From Triticum aestivum (lineage: Eukaryota > Streptophyta > Magnoliopsida > Poales > Poaceae), in the NCBI RefSeq assembly GCF_018294505.1, contig NC_057800.1, positions 477,338,530-477,402,529 on the forward strand: 64,000 nucleotides of DNA, read 5' to 3'. Shown one piece after another: positions 1-10,942 of the stretch. The translations under genes were made by a program, and so were the position numbers. Under the pieces are notes generated by a model. It was not told the DNA's origin. It searched no databases and worked only from the letters and a program-made list of their open reading frames with translations. Numbering within the stretch: the first letter of the stretch is position 1; the number at the start of each line of letters is the position of its first letter.

Positions 1-2
1 AC

Positions 3-3000
3 CTGCAGAAAGCTAGACCATAAGTAGCAGCTCTCAGTAATGTATGTTGGCGTGAAACATCGAATTCATATCCAGCAGCATCAATACATGCTTCAATCGC
101 CTCGGGCAAGGAAGATGATATTAGCTGATAGTTATCATAAGCCTGCGAGTATAGATCTTTGTTAATGTCCCATCTTTGGTTTTCAAGGGAAAGGGGGCCT
201 ATTTATGAGATGACATAAGAACAATTTCCAAAATGGTTGACAATATTTTTACAATATTTAGATATCAAACAGCACAGATATAATTCACAAGTAGCACATG
301 TTGAATGCCATAAAGTGCACTCCAATAAAAATGACGATTCTGTTGACTCTCAGTAAATGCCAATAAAGTGTGAAATAAACAGGGACCAATATATGATACC
401 TTACCATGTATGTGTAAGATTGCACAGGAACAATGACAGGTAGGATGGTCAAATATAAATTGCTTATGTTCTTTAGGACTCCCTATATTAAAATTACTTG
501 TAGCTACAGCTCCCAACACATCGAACAAGGACGGAATTGAAGTCTTAGTTTTGGTTTGATTTTCCCCTGTTAATTGAACATGCATCACTGTAGCAGCACC
601 ATCACCAATAACTCAATAAGAAATTACTAGGAGTATCTGATGGAAAGTGTTCCCTCAAAGAAAAAACAAATGACAAGTATTCCAACCAAACCAACTAATT
701 AAAACAACATCTGCATTGGAATGAGGTAGTATTGAGGTAGGCACCACGACCAAAAAATGCATATCCTTCAGTTCCCATTTTTGTGGCAGAACTCAAAATT
801 TGAGGGGTGCACTGAGTAAACCCCACATGGAACATGCACCTACTATGGTTTAACTTGCGGGGCTGCGGGGGAGGCGGAACCCAGAAAAAGATGGTCTGGA
901 GCTGGGGTTGGAGAGCAAATGGTAATGTGAGGGTGAATAGTCACCCTCCTTGCTGACGGAGCGTGTCCCCTTACGTCGCAAGAGTCCCTGATACTCTTCT
1001 GGACTTCCTTGTTTCAATAACAAGATGACATGGTCTGGACTTATCTAATACTGCTATGCAATCAGGATAGCATGAGGACCCACTACTTCATTAACCAAAT
1101 TCAGCTTGGACCAATCAGGAAAACAATGCCGACACAAACCTGGCAACATTATCGACACGACATCACTCCGCAACCAAGAGTATTCGAATGCTGGCACTAT
1201 CTCTTTCCAAGACCAATGCTAATTCCTCCCAAAAGAGTCCACAACTTATCACCATGTTAGTTACATAGGTAACATTTCACAACTTGTGGACATATATTCC
1301 AGAACTCAGCATTGGAACACAACCCGCCAACCTAATTTGTGCGTATAAGGGTCAGCGGCAGCAGCACAATGACATAACAGAACATGTACGGGAATTACAG
1401 CAAATACATACAGTTCATGCAGCGGCAGGAGCCATACATGCATGTGTTTTTTCAAGAATCTAGAATTCTAGATTGGCCAGGGCATGCTCACACATGTTCA
1501 TCCAAGAATCCAGGTTTGCATGCATGTGTTCCAGCAATTTTAATAGGTGCCGTTCTCCGTTAATCAAGCTTTGATCGTTGATGGACTCAGAATTAAATTT
1601 TGGGCACAACACGAAAGGTGTAGGAAATTCTCGGTAAATGTCCAATTGGTATTGTTTGCTGTTTTTGGACAGGTGGATTAGAAGATATGAAAATAACAGC
1701 GAAAAAGCAGAGGATAGGCAAGGTTTATTTGAGACAGGAAGTTACATTTCGAGGGATTTGTCATGAAGTGTTATTAGTTCTTGTGTTTCTTTTGGTATCA
1801 TTTCTTACTTGTGGTTCGCTCTACAGGTTTGGGAGGTTTTTGACTTCTGGTACTGAAGGTAAATCTCTCAGTTGTCGTCAGGTTTAGCACAAGTGTATCA
1901 TGATCCCCATCTTTGTATGGCTGCCCATTGTTGGTAATTTTGGAGTTAATGGTTCTAATTCAGTAGTATTGTGCATATCTTTTCTTTCCTGTATATACTT
2001 AAAATGATTCGAGTTGGAGGTCGTCCGTTCGCCCTTTACAATCTTCCACCTGTCAGACATGGCAAGTGGGACCACACAAACCTGCATGCACAACAGCAGC
2101 AAGGGATCCCATCCCATGTCATCTCGCCTCCTGTGTCTCCAATGCTTCTTCTCATGTACAATCTCTGCTAACCTGGGTTAAAATTTTAATTCCTTGTTAC
2201 CATGCTTCAAGTCTTGCAGTGCAGCTCGAGACCACCGTGCTCGCTTGCCGTCTCTGGAATATCATGAAGACGCATGAACGCATCCGCTGGATGGCACCCC
2301 TGGAGACCGCATGAGGGACATCCCCAGCTGGAATTGTTCTTTCTCCCATTTCCTGGTGAAGCAAAAGCTAACCCGTCACCCGCCCGGTCACTGGCGTCTG
2401 TGCCATTTTTCCTTGCCCGGGGACCCTGCAGGGACCCCTGACCTGCCCCGGCAAAGGCTGCACAGATAGCAGTATGCAGTGCCAACAGACAACAGCCCCA
2501 GCAGTCGAGAAGCAACAACATCTAGGGACCAGCAAACAGCAAGACGCAGAAGAGAAGATCAGAGGAGAAGAGCGAACAGCGGCACTGTTGCGTTGCAGCG
2601 TGAGATGCAAAGTGCTGGTAGCAGATGTTTACGGGTGGCATCTGTTTATGTAAGGGAGAGTGGGAGACGACGTGGAGTTACCTATGTAAAGTAAGGGTAA
2701 ATGGACCAGCATAAAAGAGTGAATAGGTCAGTTCGTTTTGCACAGGTAACATGCTTGGACACACACTACCATCACATATATGCAGACTTAATACAAATCA
2801 AGTTGCTTAATTATGCCCACTGTAAGTTATTAGATGCTTATTCTATAGTGTCGAGACTTGTCATATGTCAATTGCCTCCAGAGTTGGTTCATATGGAGTC
2901 ATGTTGAACGTTATACCCGTGTGGACGGATTACTCTTATTTGCTTGTTGTCCCGTATGGATGGATATATTCTTATTTGCTTGTTGTCTATGTCTTTATTA

Positions 3001-4831
3001 AAAGAAAAGGGGAATTCTGCCAAAATTTCTAGCTATACCTAGACTAGACTTATTGGTATTTACCTTAGCATGGTAGCATTTGTTAAAGTCCATGTTGTGA
3101 CATGAATCCAGTCTACCGACAAGTCGGAAAGGAGGAGAGTCCAGGAAGAGTAAAACACTAGGGGTATTTTATGGGAACTAGGAGAGCTTGGGTCAGATTT
3201 AGTTAAGTGGTTGGGCCTTTGGGGATTACTTGGATGCCTAGTTGTAATTGGACTCCAACCATGTTAAGTCTAGTCTAGTTTACCCCATTGAAGGATTCAA
3301 GTATCTTAGTACAGCCAAGCAAGAGGAAATAATTATCTCTTCTATTTCTATCTCTTGGGTAATTATCTCGGTGCGAATCAAGGTGCACATCATCTCAAGT
3401 GACTGTAGCAACATGTAAACATTAAGCTAGCAACAAGTGGATGGCGGTAGTAAAACTGTAAAAGACAGACGTGCTATACCATTATAGTCGCACTCGCACA
3501 TTATCTACATAAGAAAAGGAATTAAACATTACCTTGGCACTTTGTTTGTCGTAGTGATCTCTAGCATCATACAGTAATGCTGCTGGAGACATGCTTCCAA
3601 TGCCAAAAATTAATGTAGTAGAATCTGGAACTCGGTGTAGAAATTCCATACTTGAATTTGTGAGGATTCTTACGCCATCACACTCTGGAATGAGCATTAT
3701 AGGTTCATCATAATTGTACTGCACTGGATCTCCATTGGGTCCAACCATCAAAAGCACTTCAGACCAGTAAAGGAGCACACTGTCCAACCCACACCAAGCA
3801 ATTTGATCCGGTGGTAATGCAGACTACAAGATTACAAAAATACTAGTGAATAATTGTGCAAAAGATAACCCCTGCCAATTCATGCCTAGATAATGATCGA
3901 ATGCACCAATGTTAGCACATAATTGGATATACAGATTACAGACAAACAGTGCAGCACATCCAATACTTACATCACACTCGTACTCAAATATGATCCTGGA
4001 AAAATCCGTGGGGATTACGAGCAAGCGCCCATCATGTGCAAACGCTGCAAGCAGCTTTCCGTTTGGTGACACCGCCATTTTCTGCACGGGTCCAATCTCC
4101 AGGGCCTCTCCAAGCACCTGCACGCCATCCTCGTCAACAGACACTACCCGATCGCCAACTGCAAGCAGAACCTCTGGGCTCCCGGACATGACGAACTGTG
4201 GCTCCACCACGGCCATACACAGCACCTGCTCGTCCTCGGCAACTCCCGGGTCGGCGAGCTCCCGCGGGTGCGGGTCGTTGACCTCGATGTCGGTGGTGAC
4301 CACGACGCGGTTGTCCTCGGTAAGGATAGCCACGCCGCCTCCCCAGAAAACAGCGTCGGCGACGCCGCCTGAGGCAGGGGGCAGCAGGGGCACGGGGCTG
4401 GAGCTAGTAATGGGATTCAGATCGGGGAGGCGGAAACGGAGGAGGGAACCATCGGAGAGGAGGGCGAGGAGGTTGAGGGAGCTGGAGAAGGCGAGCGAGT
4501 GGAGGCGGGGGAGGTGGGGCGTCCAAGGGGAGGAGGCGAGTGGGTGGCCGGATGAGGAGAAGAGGAGGAGGCGACGACGCGAGGGCTCGGAGTGGAGCTG
4601 CACGATCTTGGAGTCGTCGCGGACGGCGGCAATCGGGCCGCCGAAGGGAGCGGCGGCGACGATGTGGGTCGAGAGGTCGAGGCGGCCGACCCCGGAGCTG
4701 CCGCCGCCGGAGGAGGAGGCGGTGGTGGTGGCCGGGGAGGACCAGGGGAGGGGGGAGTAGATGGTGATGCGGCGGTAGAAACGGTCGGAGAGGAGGTCCC
4801 ACTCCGCCGCGACGGAGACGGAGGAGGACAT
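3..4831 (-). CDS. VPS16: VPS16, vacuolar protein sorting subunit (5' part, three exons)
   Basis: Seen: three exons join in frame, 4831-3971 (287 codons), 3823-3533 (97 codons) and 142-3 (46 codons plus two bases), each bounded by GT/AG; the donor of exon 3 is the GT at positions 2-1. The start is the ATG at 4831-4829, giving MSSSVSVAAEWDLLSDRFYRR. Later landmarks are SALPPDQIAW at the start of exon 2, MLIPECDGVRIL, and SSSLPEAIEACIDAAGYEFD in exon 3. Known: this order matches the N-terminal beta-propeller half of plant VPS16 (VACUOLELESS1), a HOPS/CORVET core subunit that tethers membranes and assists SNARE assembly at the late endosome and vacuole. The plant protein has roughly 830-850 residues, so about half is present and the rest lies beyond the left edge. 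Exon 1 is very GC-rich near the start codon, as is usual in grasses. No frameshift or stop is seen, so the visible part looks functional. Confidence 0.93.
1457..1474. repeat. 18 bp perfect palindrome
   Basis: AATCTAGAATTCTAGATT equals its own reverse complement. It lies in VPS16 intron 2. No TSD or larger inverted repeat was found around it, so its origin is unknown. Confidence 0.6.
3093..3413. repeat. LTR-like segment in VPS16 intron 2 (uncertain)
   Basis: The stretch begins TGTTGTGACATG and ends GTAGCAACA, so it has TGTTG...CAACA ends. Near its 3' end it has a run rich in ATTATCTC repeats that resembles the end of small copia-type LTRs. The flanking five bases (GTCCA and TGTAA) do not match, so a solo LTR cannot be confirmed. 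Confidence 0.25.
3824..3970 (-). other. VPS16 intron 1
   Basis: This 147 bp intron begins with GTAAGT after the codon GAT and ends TTGTAG before TCT. Both sides are in phase 0, and splicing joins the sequence FEYECD to SALPPDQ, as in the plant VPS16 family. Confidence 0.85.
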
Positions 4832-6753
4832 CGCCCGCGGCGAGGTCGGAGCGCGGCCGGATCGCGCACGAGCCGGGGATGGAAGGGGGTTGAACTGTCC
4901 GGGGAACCGAGTTTAGAACGGATTGGCCGCTGACATCTGAAGACAGGTCAGGCAGCCTTGCTTGATCCTCTTCGTTCCCTCGGCTCGTTAGCATTGTTTG
5001 TCTCTCCTGGATCTCGTCCTTTTTCTCGGATTTAGTATAACTGATTCACTGACCTGTTAAATAAACTTGATAGAAGAACGCACGCGAGGCCACATTAACT
5101 TTAAGAGTTTAATATCAGTTATTATGTTAATATTATATGTAATATTCTCATACATATCAAGTGACATTGACGATATTTTTTACCATCAAATTCTTACACA
5201 CTCTCCCTTCCTCTTCCTCACTCTCCCCCCCTCTCTCTCTAACACACACATATATCCATCTTATTGGGTACGGAATCATAATTCATCTATTTCACACGCA
5301 CACGCGCTAGTGCATAATAATATGGATTATGTGTATTATATTTTCCACCACAACTTATATTCCCGAGCCGTGTCGCTACAGAGCCGAGCTCCCGCCCGAC
5401 CACCTCGCCGGCATCGAAGGGGAATGGGTAAGGGTGACGTCCTGCCTCCCCCACCCATCATGGCCTCACTTCTCGATGCCCCTTCCCAGATCCACTTCTC
5501 CTCCTCGCTCGCTCGATCCCGTCGATCTGGACAAAGTCAGACGCCACGGCCATCATGACCGACCCCGTCCACACAGCCACTGCTCTCCCTGCAGGCTAGG
5601 AGCTTGTCGGGGAGCTCCGAACTCCTCCGCTACTTCGTCTGCGCCAACGAGATCAAGTCCAGCACCCCCGCATCGACGTCGCTGCCGTCTTCCTCAACCT
5701 TCGGCCACCGTAACATTGTCGTTCGATCCACGCCGCCCCGAGCTCCCCTGTCTTCCCCTAGGGCGCCATTGACACCGTCGTGATCTCCCCTTGCCTTTCC
5801 TCTGTTTCCTCTCTCGTTTGCTCTCGTTAGGTATTTTGCCGTGGCCGAGAACCGCCGTCCGTCATGGCCATTGCAGGGGTAGCCACCGAGCTCCTTGGAT
5901 TGACCCCGTGGCACATGCCCGCTCATATGCGCGCCCATGCCCGAGCCTGCTACTCTTCTTCCGCCCCCGCGGGGCCACTCCCTCTCCATGGCCACGCATG
6001 TGCCACACCGCATCGATCGCGCCCGCCACTGTCGTCGTGCTCGCCACAGCCACCGCACCACTGTGACCCGCGCGACGCACACCCTAGCCACGCGCCACAC
6101 TCTCGCTAGCTGCGCTTGCCCCGTCAGTTGTCGCCTATCCCTTCGCTCGCCCCGCAGTCGCGCCACTGCCTCGCGCCCCCTCCTGTCACGGCCATCTTCT
6201 GCCGGCCGCCCCCTCAGCCACACCGGCCGCTTGCCTCGCCTGCTGCGTGCTGCTTCCTGCTGCTATGCGCTGCTCTACCGCTAGTACGCTGTTGCGCCAT
6301 GTCCTCGACACCATCGTGGACAAACATGGCGGAGGGATTGTCAATGGAGTACGAGGAGGAGGTGGCGGAGAAGGTGTGGAGAGGCAGGAGGTCTGGGGTG
6401 GCGTCAGCTGGCTGTGGTGGAGGTGTTTATGCGAGAAGGAGCCGGAGCAGAAGGAGAGTTCACAATTGGAAAGAATCGCAAAAAAAATCATAACCTGGAG
6501 ATCTCATTATAAAAAATGCTAATATCGATGGAGGGGTGATTTCCTTCTATAGGTGGAAAACATAGGAAATATTGGTTGTTATCAAGGAAAGGTAAAAATT
6601 TAGAAAAGTTAGGATTTTGAACTGATTTCTATGCAAATGGGGTTTTATTGTTTGGTAACGTGATATCAGCACCTTCCCGTTTGTGATGTGTCTGATTAGG
6701 AAAGTTTGGAAATGTTATGAAACTATTTATTGGGAGGAAAGTTTGTGACATGT
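4832..6753. other. Intergenic: VPS16 upstream region and GC-rich stretch
   Basis: Positions 4832-5060 should contain the VPS16 5' UTR and core promoter, but I see no unambiguous TATA box at a fixed distance. Positions 5090-5350 are AT-rich, with a CT/CA-rich simple stretch near 5200-5255. Positions 5380-6480 are strongly GC-rich and open in several frames on both strands; the translations are low-complexity Pro/Arg/Ala runs without recognisable domains, so I call no gene. The stretch could be a decayed gene or transposon fragment. Confidence 0.5.
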
Positions 6754-6931
6754 CTGTTATTTGTTTCCTAAAACAAATTTCACCGATGAGAGAAATCGAT
6801 TGATTTAGATAAGTTAGGAAAGTTAGATTAAAATATATCATTTGTTTCCTGAAAATCTGTTATTTGTTTCCTAAAACAAATTGAACCAATAAAAGGAATC
6901 GATTGATTTGCATAATTTAAGAAAGTTAGAT
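6754..6931. repeat. Direct repeat, two copies, period about 103 bp
   Basis: The block from CTGTTATTTGTTTCCTAAAA to AGAAAGTTAGAT occurs at 6754-6828 and again at 6857-6931 with a few substitutions. The spacer at 6829-6856 also contains ATTTGTTTCCTGAAAA, hinting at a third partial copy. It is non-coding. Confidence 0.7.
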
Positions 6932-6960
6932 CCATAATTTGTTATACGTTAGGAAAGTTT

Positions 6961-7264
6961 TGGTTGTAATAAAGAGTGGAGAGAAAAATAAATCGACGGA
7001 CCAGGGTGGGAGGGGATGGTGGGAGGAGAGACGAAAAAAATCAGCGAAAAAAAAATCAGCGAATATAAACCGTGGAGACTATTCACCAACTGCTCCATTA
7101 GGAGTAGAGATTCTGGTTGTAATAAAGAGTGGAGAGAAAAATAAACCGATGGACCAAGGTGGGAGGGGGTGGTGGGAGGAGAGACGAAAAAACCCAGCAA
7201 AAATAAACCAGCGAATATAAATCGTGGAGACTATTCACCAACTGCTCTATTAGGAGTAGAGATT
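6961..7264. repeat. Tandem duplication, two copies of about 153 bp
   Basis: Copy 1 (6961-7113) and copy 2 (7114-7264) both run from TGGTTGTAATAAAGAGTGGA through a GGTGGGAGGAGAGACG core to TAGGAGTAGAGATT. Differences are scattered substitutions and short A-run length changes. Parallel open frames through both copies come from the repeat and are not evidence of a gene. Confidence 0.8.
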
Positions 7265-7607
7265 TTAAAAAAACGTCAAACAGGTATTTTGTTTATTTTC
7301 ATTCAAACAGTTTGATCTAAGTTATAGAAGGCAAACCGTTCAATGTTTCTAATACATTTAGTAGCGTCAAACATTAAACGGCTTAGCGTTTATCCAGATA
7401 AGGTTCCAAAATAAGTTGTTGAAAAGACCGGTAAAACAATCAAGTTTGAAAAATAGTCATTTAGGAGAAAGAATACTCAGAGGCATAACACAACTTCTTT
7501 TCCTTTGTAATTTAAGAATGCTCAAGCTTTATTAACCAATAGTCATAGAGTTTTTTTTAATATCTTGGGGCTCCAAAAGCCAAACATATTGGCCTAATTA
7601 TATAGTT
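7265..7607. other. Intergenic, AT-rich, nothing recognised
   Basis: I see no open frame, repeat or element end here. Confidence 0.5.
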
Positions 7608-7925
7608 CTAAGAAGTTCTTCGCAATATTATGTACATCAACGTTTGCCTCTCGATGTCATGATGGAAGGTGATGTCTCCAGCATCATTCTTCACACGTCT
7701 AATTTCCCTTATTAGCATAGCGTTTTGCCTCATGATTCCTTCGGGTATACTGCGGACCATATGAGCATTGTTTGATGCTACTACGGCAACCCTGCATGGA
7801 GATCCTGCCACAAACATATAGCTTCTCGACAAGCGACGAGTTCTACACATTGCGGGTGATGTATCCCTTCCATCACCAATGCACTCACACCCATAAAATC
7901 TTCCATCATCTACGTGAAAGATCAC
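7608..7925 (-). pseudogene. RNase H-like (RVT_3 type) fragment, decayed
   Basis: A minus-strand frame of 105 codons ends in a segment resembling the C-terminal part of plant RVT_3/RNase H-like domains: SIPEGIMRQNAMLIREIRR followed by a hydrophobic strand. One frame over, at about 7615-7656, the sequence reads EANVDVHNIAKNFL, the usual end of that domain (REAN-x-VAH-x-LA). The two halves are in different frames, so there is a frameshift near 7656. The N-terminal part is not convincing. Such domains occur in LINE-type elements and in standalone grass genes; either source is possible. The family assignment is inference from motif resemblance. Confidence 0.4.
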
Positions 7926-8039
7926 CGCTACTGCACTTCTGCCTTTTAATTACCACTTATCCGTTTTTGGATGTAGATAATCCCTGTCTTTTCCCCCATA
8001 TGTGGCCCTGGCTATCGAACCCACAGGAAGAATGCTAAT

Positions 8040-8947
8040 GCGAAAGGTGAGTCTTGCAAGCTTTTGTCGTCGTAAAGAGTTCTAGATTCCCGAACCAAAA
8101 ATCACATAGTTCTAACAGAGAAGACAAGTAAAGTAAAATAGGAAAGGGCTAATATCTTACTTGCAACTTTGTACTTACACTTGGGATTGCATCTATATGG
8201 TAACACAGTCCCCGTAGACACCGCCACTATGTGTTGTCAACGTGCATGTTGTGGGGGATGCCTCTTGATAACCTCACGACTGATCATCAACTTGCATCAT
8301 GATTCTATTGTCCAACCATAGGCCCTTACCATCGCGTGAGGTTACCTCGTTTATGAAGGATTTCTCCAGACCAACGCATTGAGTGTTTAATGTCCGGACC
8401 TCACATTTCCCGAGGGAATTGCTTTCAGCTAACGTACTCATCCTTACTAGCATCGAATTTCGGCATAGTCATCCATGCATCCCTGCACTTTACCTCCTCC
8501 TAGATCGATCTCAGGGATCCCCGGGTACCCGCGGGGCCGAAGAAAGAAAAATATATAAGGGAAAATCTGTTATGATGAAGTCAATACCAACATTACCATG
8601 CATAAATACATAGGGGTTGCAAGGCTATGCCTCAGCCCATAGTCCGAGCGGATTACTCACGCATCACAGATATATCAGAGATGAAAGACATTGCAGATCA
8701 AACTTGAAGATGAATGATTGATGATAATAGTCTTACAATGTCGTTGTATGTGATGTATCTCGATTACCAGTGATGGCTATAGCGAAGGGATGGAGACGAA
8801 GATGGGATGGCGACGACTACGGAGGTGGATGATGATTTAGGGTTTCTGAGTGTTCTATTGCGATTGGTGTCTCCTCTGTTGCGAATGGGGGCTCAAGCCT
8901 TATATGAAGTAGTCTTGTGCTGGCGCCACAAAGCCGCCAGAGGGTGG
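8040..8947. other. Left flank of the TE nest, origin unclear
   Basis: No coding region was recognised. Positions 8620-8947 have the look of the end of an unidentified LTR. The last bases (GCCGCCAGAG before the GGTGG TSD) should continue at 26781 once the nested insertions are removed, since the solo LTR at 8948-26775 is flanked by GGTGG on both sides. Confidence 0.4.
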
Positions 8948-9435
8948 TGATACGTCCATTTTGCATCATGTTTTCCTACTATTATTTATAAGGTTTTAAT
9001 GCATAATAAGCTTTTTGGAGTAATTCTAATGCCTTTCTCTCATAATATGCAAGGTTTATACAAAGAGGAAGAATAATGGCAGCTGGAATTCTGGACCTCA
9101 AAAAGCTATGTTAGAGTTACCTATTATGCACATCTCCAAATGAGCTGAAAATTTACGGAGAATTGTTTTGGAATATATGAGGAATATTGGAGTAAATAAC
9201 CACCAGAGGAGGCCCACCAGGTGGGCACAACCCACCTGCGCGCGCCAAGGAGCCCAGGCGTGCCCTGGTGGGTTGTGCCCTCCTCGGCCCACCTCTGGCG
9301 CTCCTCTTGTGGTATATAAGTCATTTTGACCTAGAAAAAATAAGGATAGGACTTTCAGGACGAAGTGTCGCCGTCTCGAGGTGGAACTTGGGTAGGAGCA
9401 TTTTACCCTCCGGCGGAGCGATTCCGTCGGGGGAA

Positions 9436-10942
9436 TGATAACCCACAAGTATAGGGGATCAATTGTAGACTCTTTTAATAAGTAAGAGTGTCGAACCCAA
9501 CGAGGAGCTAAAGGTAGAACAAATATTCCCTCAAGTTCTATCGACCACCAATACAACTCTACGCACGCTTGAAGTTCACTTTACCTAGAACAAGTATGAA
9601 ACTAGAAGTACTTTGTAAGTGTTGTTGGATAGGTTTGCAAGATTATAAAGAGCGCGTAAATAAAAAGTAGGGGCTGTTTAGATGAAGACACGACTAAGTT
9701 AGTTTTAGTAGAGAGCTTGTTGTCACACAAGAAAGTTATTTGTCCCTAGGCAATCGATAACTAGACCGGTAATCATTATTGCAATTTTATTTGAGGGAGA
9801 GGCATAAGCTAACATACTTTCTATTCTTGGATCATATGCACTTATGATTGGAACTCTAACAAGCATCCGCAACTACTAAAGATCATTAAGGTAAAACCCA
9901 ACCATAGCATTATAAGGCATCAAGTCCTCTTTATTCCCATACACAAACAACCTACTTACTCGGGTCTGTGTTTCTATCACTCACGCCACCCACCATAAGC
10001 AAATCATAAACACATTGCAAACCCTACAACGTGGATCCCTCACGCTTGCGTGACACGGAGAGCACCATAGAACAACACCAATAATAAAACATGCAACTCA
10101 AACCAATCACGATCATCAATTAACCCATAGGATAAAACAGATCTACTCAATCATCATAGGATAGCCATACATCATTGGAAAATAATATATAGCGTTAAAC
10201 ACCATGTTTAAGTAGAGATTATAGCAGGTAAAAGAGGGGTTACACCGCTGCATAGAGGGGGTAAGAGTTGGTGATGATGGCAGTGAAGTTGTTGGTGTAG
10301 ATTGCGGTGATGATGATGGCCCCGGCGGCGTTCCGGTGCCACCGGAAGAGAGGGGGAGAGAGCCCCCCTTCTTCTTCTTCCTTGACCTTCTCCCTAGATG
10401 GGAGAAGGGTTTCCCCTCTGGTCCATGGCCTCCATGGCATGGGAGAGTCGAGAGCCCCTCCGAGATTGGATTTGTCTCTCTGTCTCTCTCTGTTTCTGCG
10501 TTCCCGATTCCGCCCTTTCACCGTTTCTTAAATTCCCGGAGATCCCTAACTCCGATTGGGCTAAATTTTGGACACGATTTTTATCCGGATATTAGCTTTC
10601 TTGCGGCGAAATAAGGGCACCAACCGCCTTACGGGGTGGCCACAAGGGTCAGGGGGGCGCCCCTTACCTCGTGGGCCCCTCGAGCATCGTCTCGCGTTGA
10701 TTTCACTTTCCAAAATTCACATATATTCCAAAAAAATCTCCGTTAGTTTTTATCTCGTTTGGACTCCGTTTGATATGGATATTCTGTGAAACAAAAAACA
10801 CACAACAAACAGGAACTGGCACTAGGCACTGGATCAATATGTTAGTCCCAAAAATAGTATAAAAAGTTGCCAAAAGTATATAAAAGTTGTAGAATATTGG
10901 CATGGAACAGTCAAAAATTATAGATAATACGGAGACGTATCA
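9436..10942 (-). repeat. 3' LTR of the Sabrina-like element
   Basis: This 1507 bp LTR, in plus-strand reading, starts TGATAACCCACAAGTATAGG and ends GGAGACGTATCA. It is colinear with the copy at 24230-25754, with scattered substitutions and small indels. A purine-rich tract (AAGCTTGGGGATG on the minus strand) abuts it at about 10943-10955. Confidence 0.88.

Larger units (their letters stand above)
143..3532 (-). other. VPS16 intron 2 (3.4 kb)
   Basis: The donor is the GT at 3532-3531 after codon AAG and the acceptor is the AG at 144-143 before GCT; both neighbouring exons are in phase 0. Plant introns are usually a few hundred bases, so this one is enlarged. It contains a perfect 18 bp palindrome at 1457-1474, a moderately GC-rich patch at about 2270-2690, and an LTR-like stretch at about 3093-3413. 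I see no convincing coding exon; the small open frames here have no recognisable protein features. Confidence 0.75.

Noticed and set aside
3093..3413. Solo LTR in VPS16 intron 2
   Set aside because: The ends fit TGTTG...CAACA, but flanking bases do not form a TSD; kept only as a low-confidence repeat.
3909..4994. Long open frames opposite to and overlapping VPS16 exon 1 (plus and minus strands)
   Set aside because: They are Pro/Arg/Gly-rich shadows of GC-rich exon 1; the VPS16 frame has clear family motifs and proper splice sites.
5329..6522. Several overlapping open frames on both strands in the GC-rich intergenic stretch
   Set aside because: Translations are low-complexity without domains, and none shows splice or start context that favours one frame.
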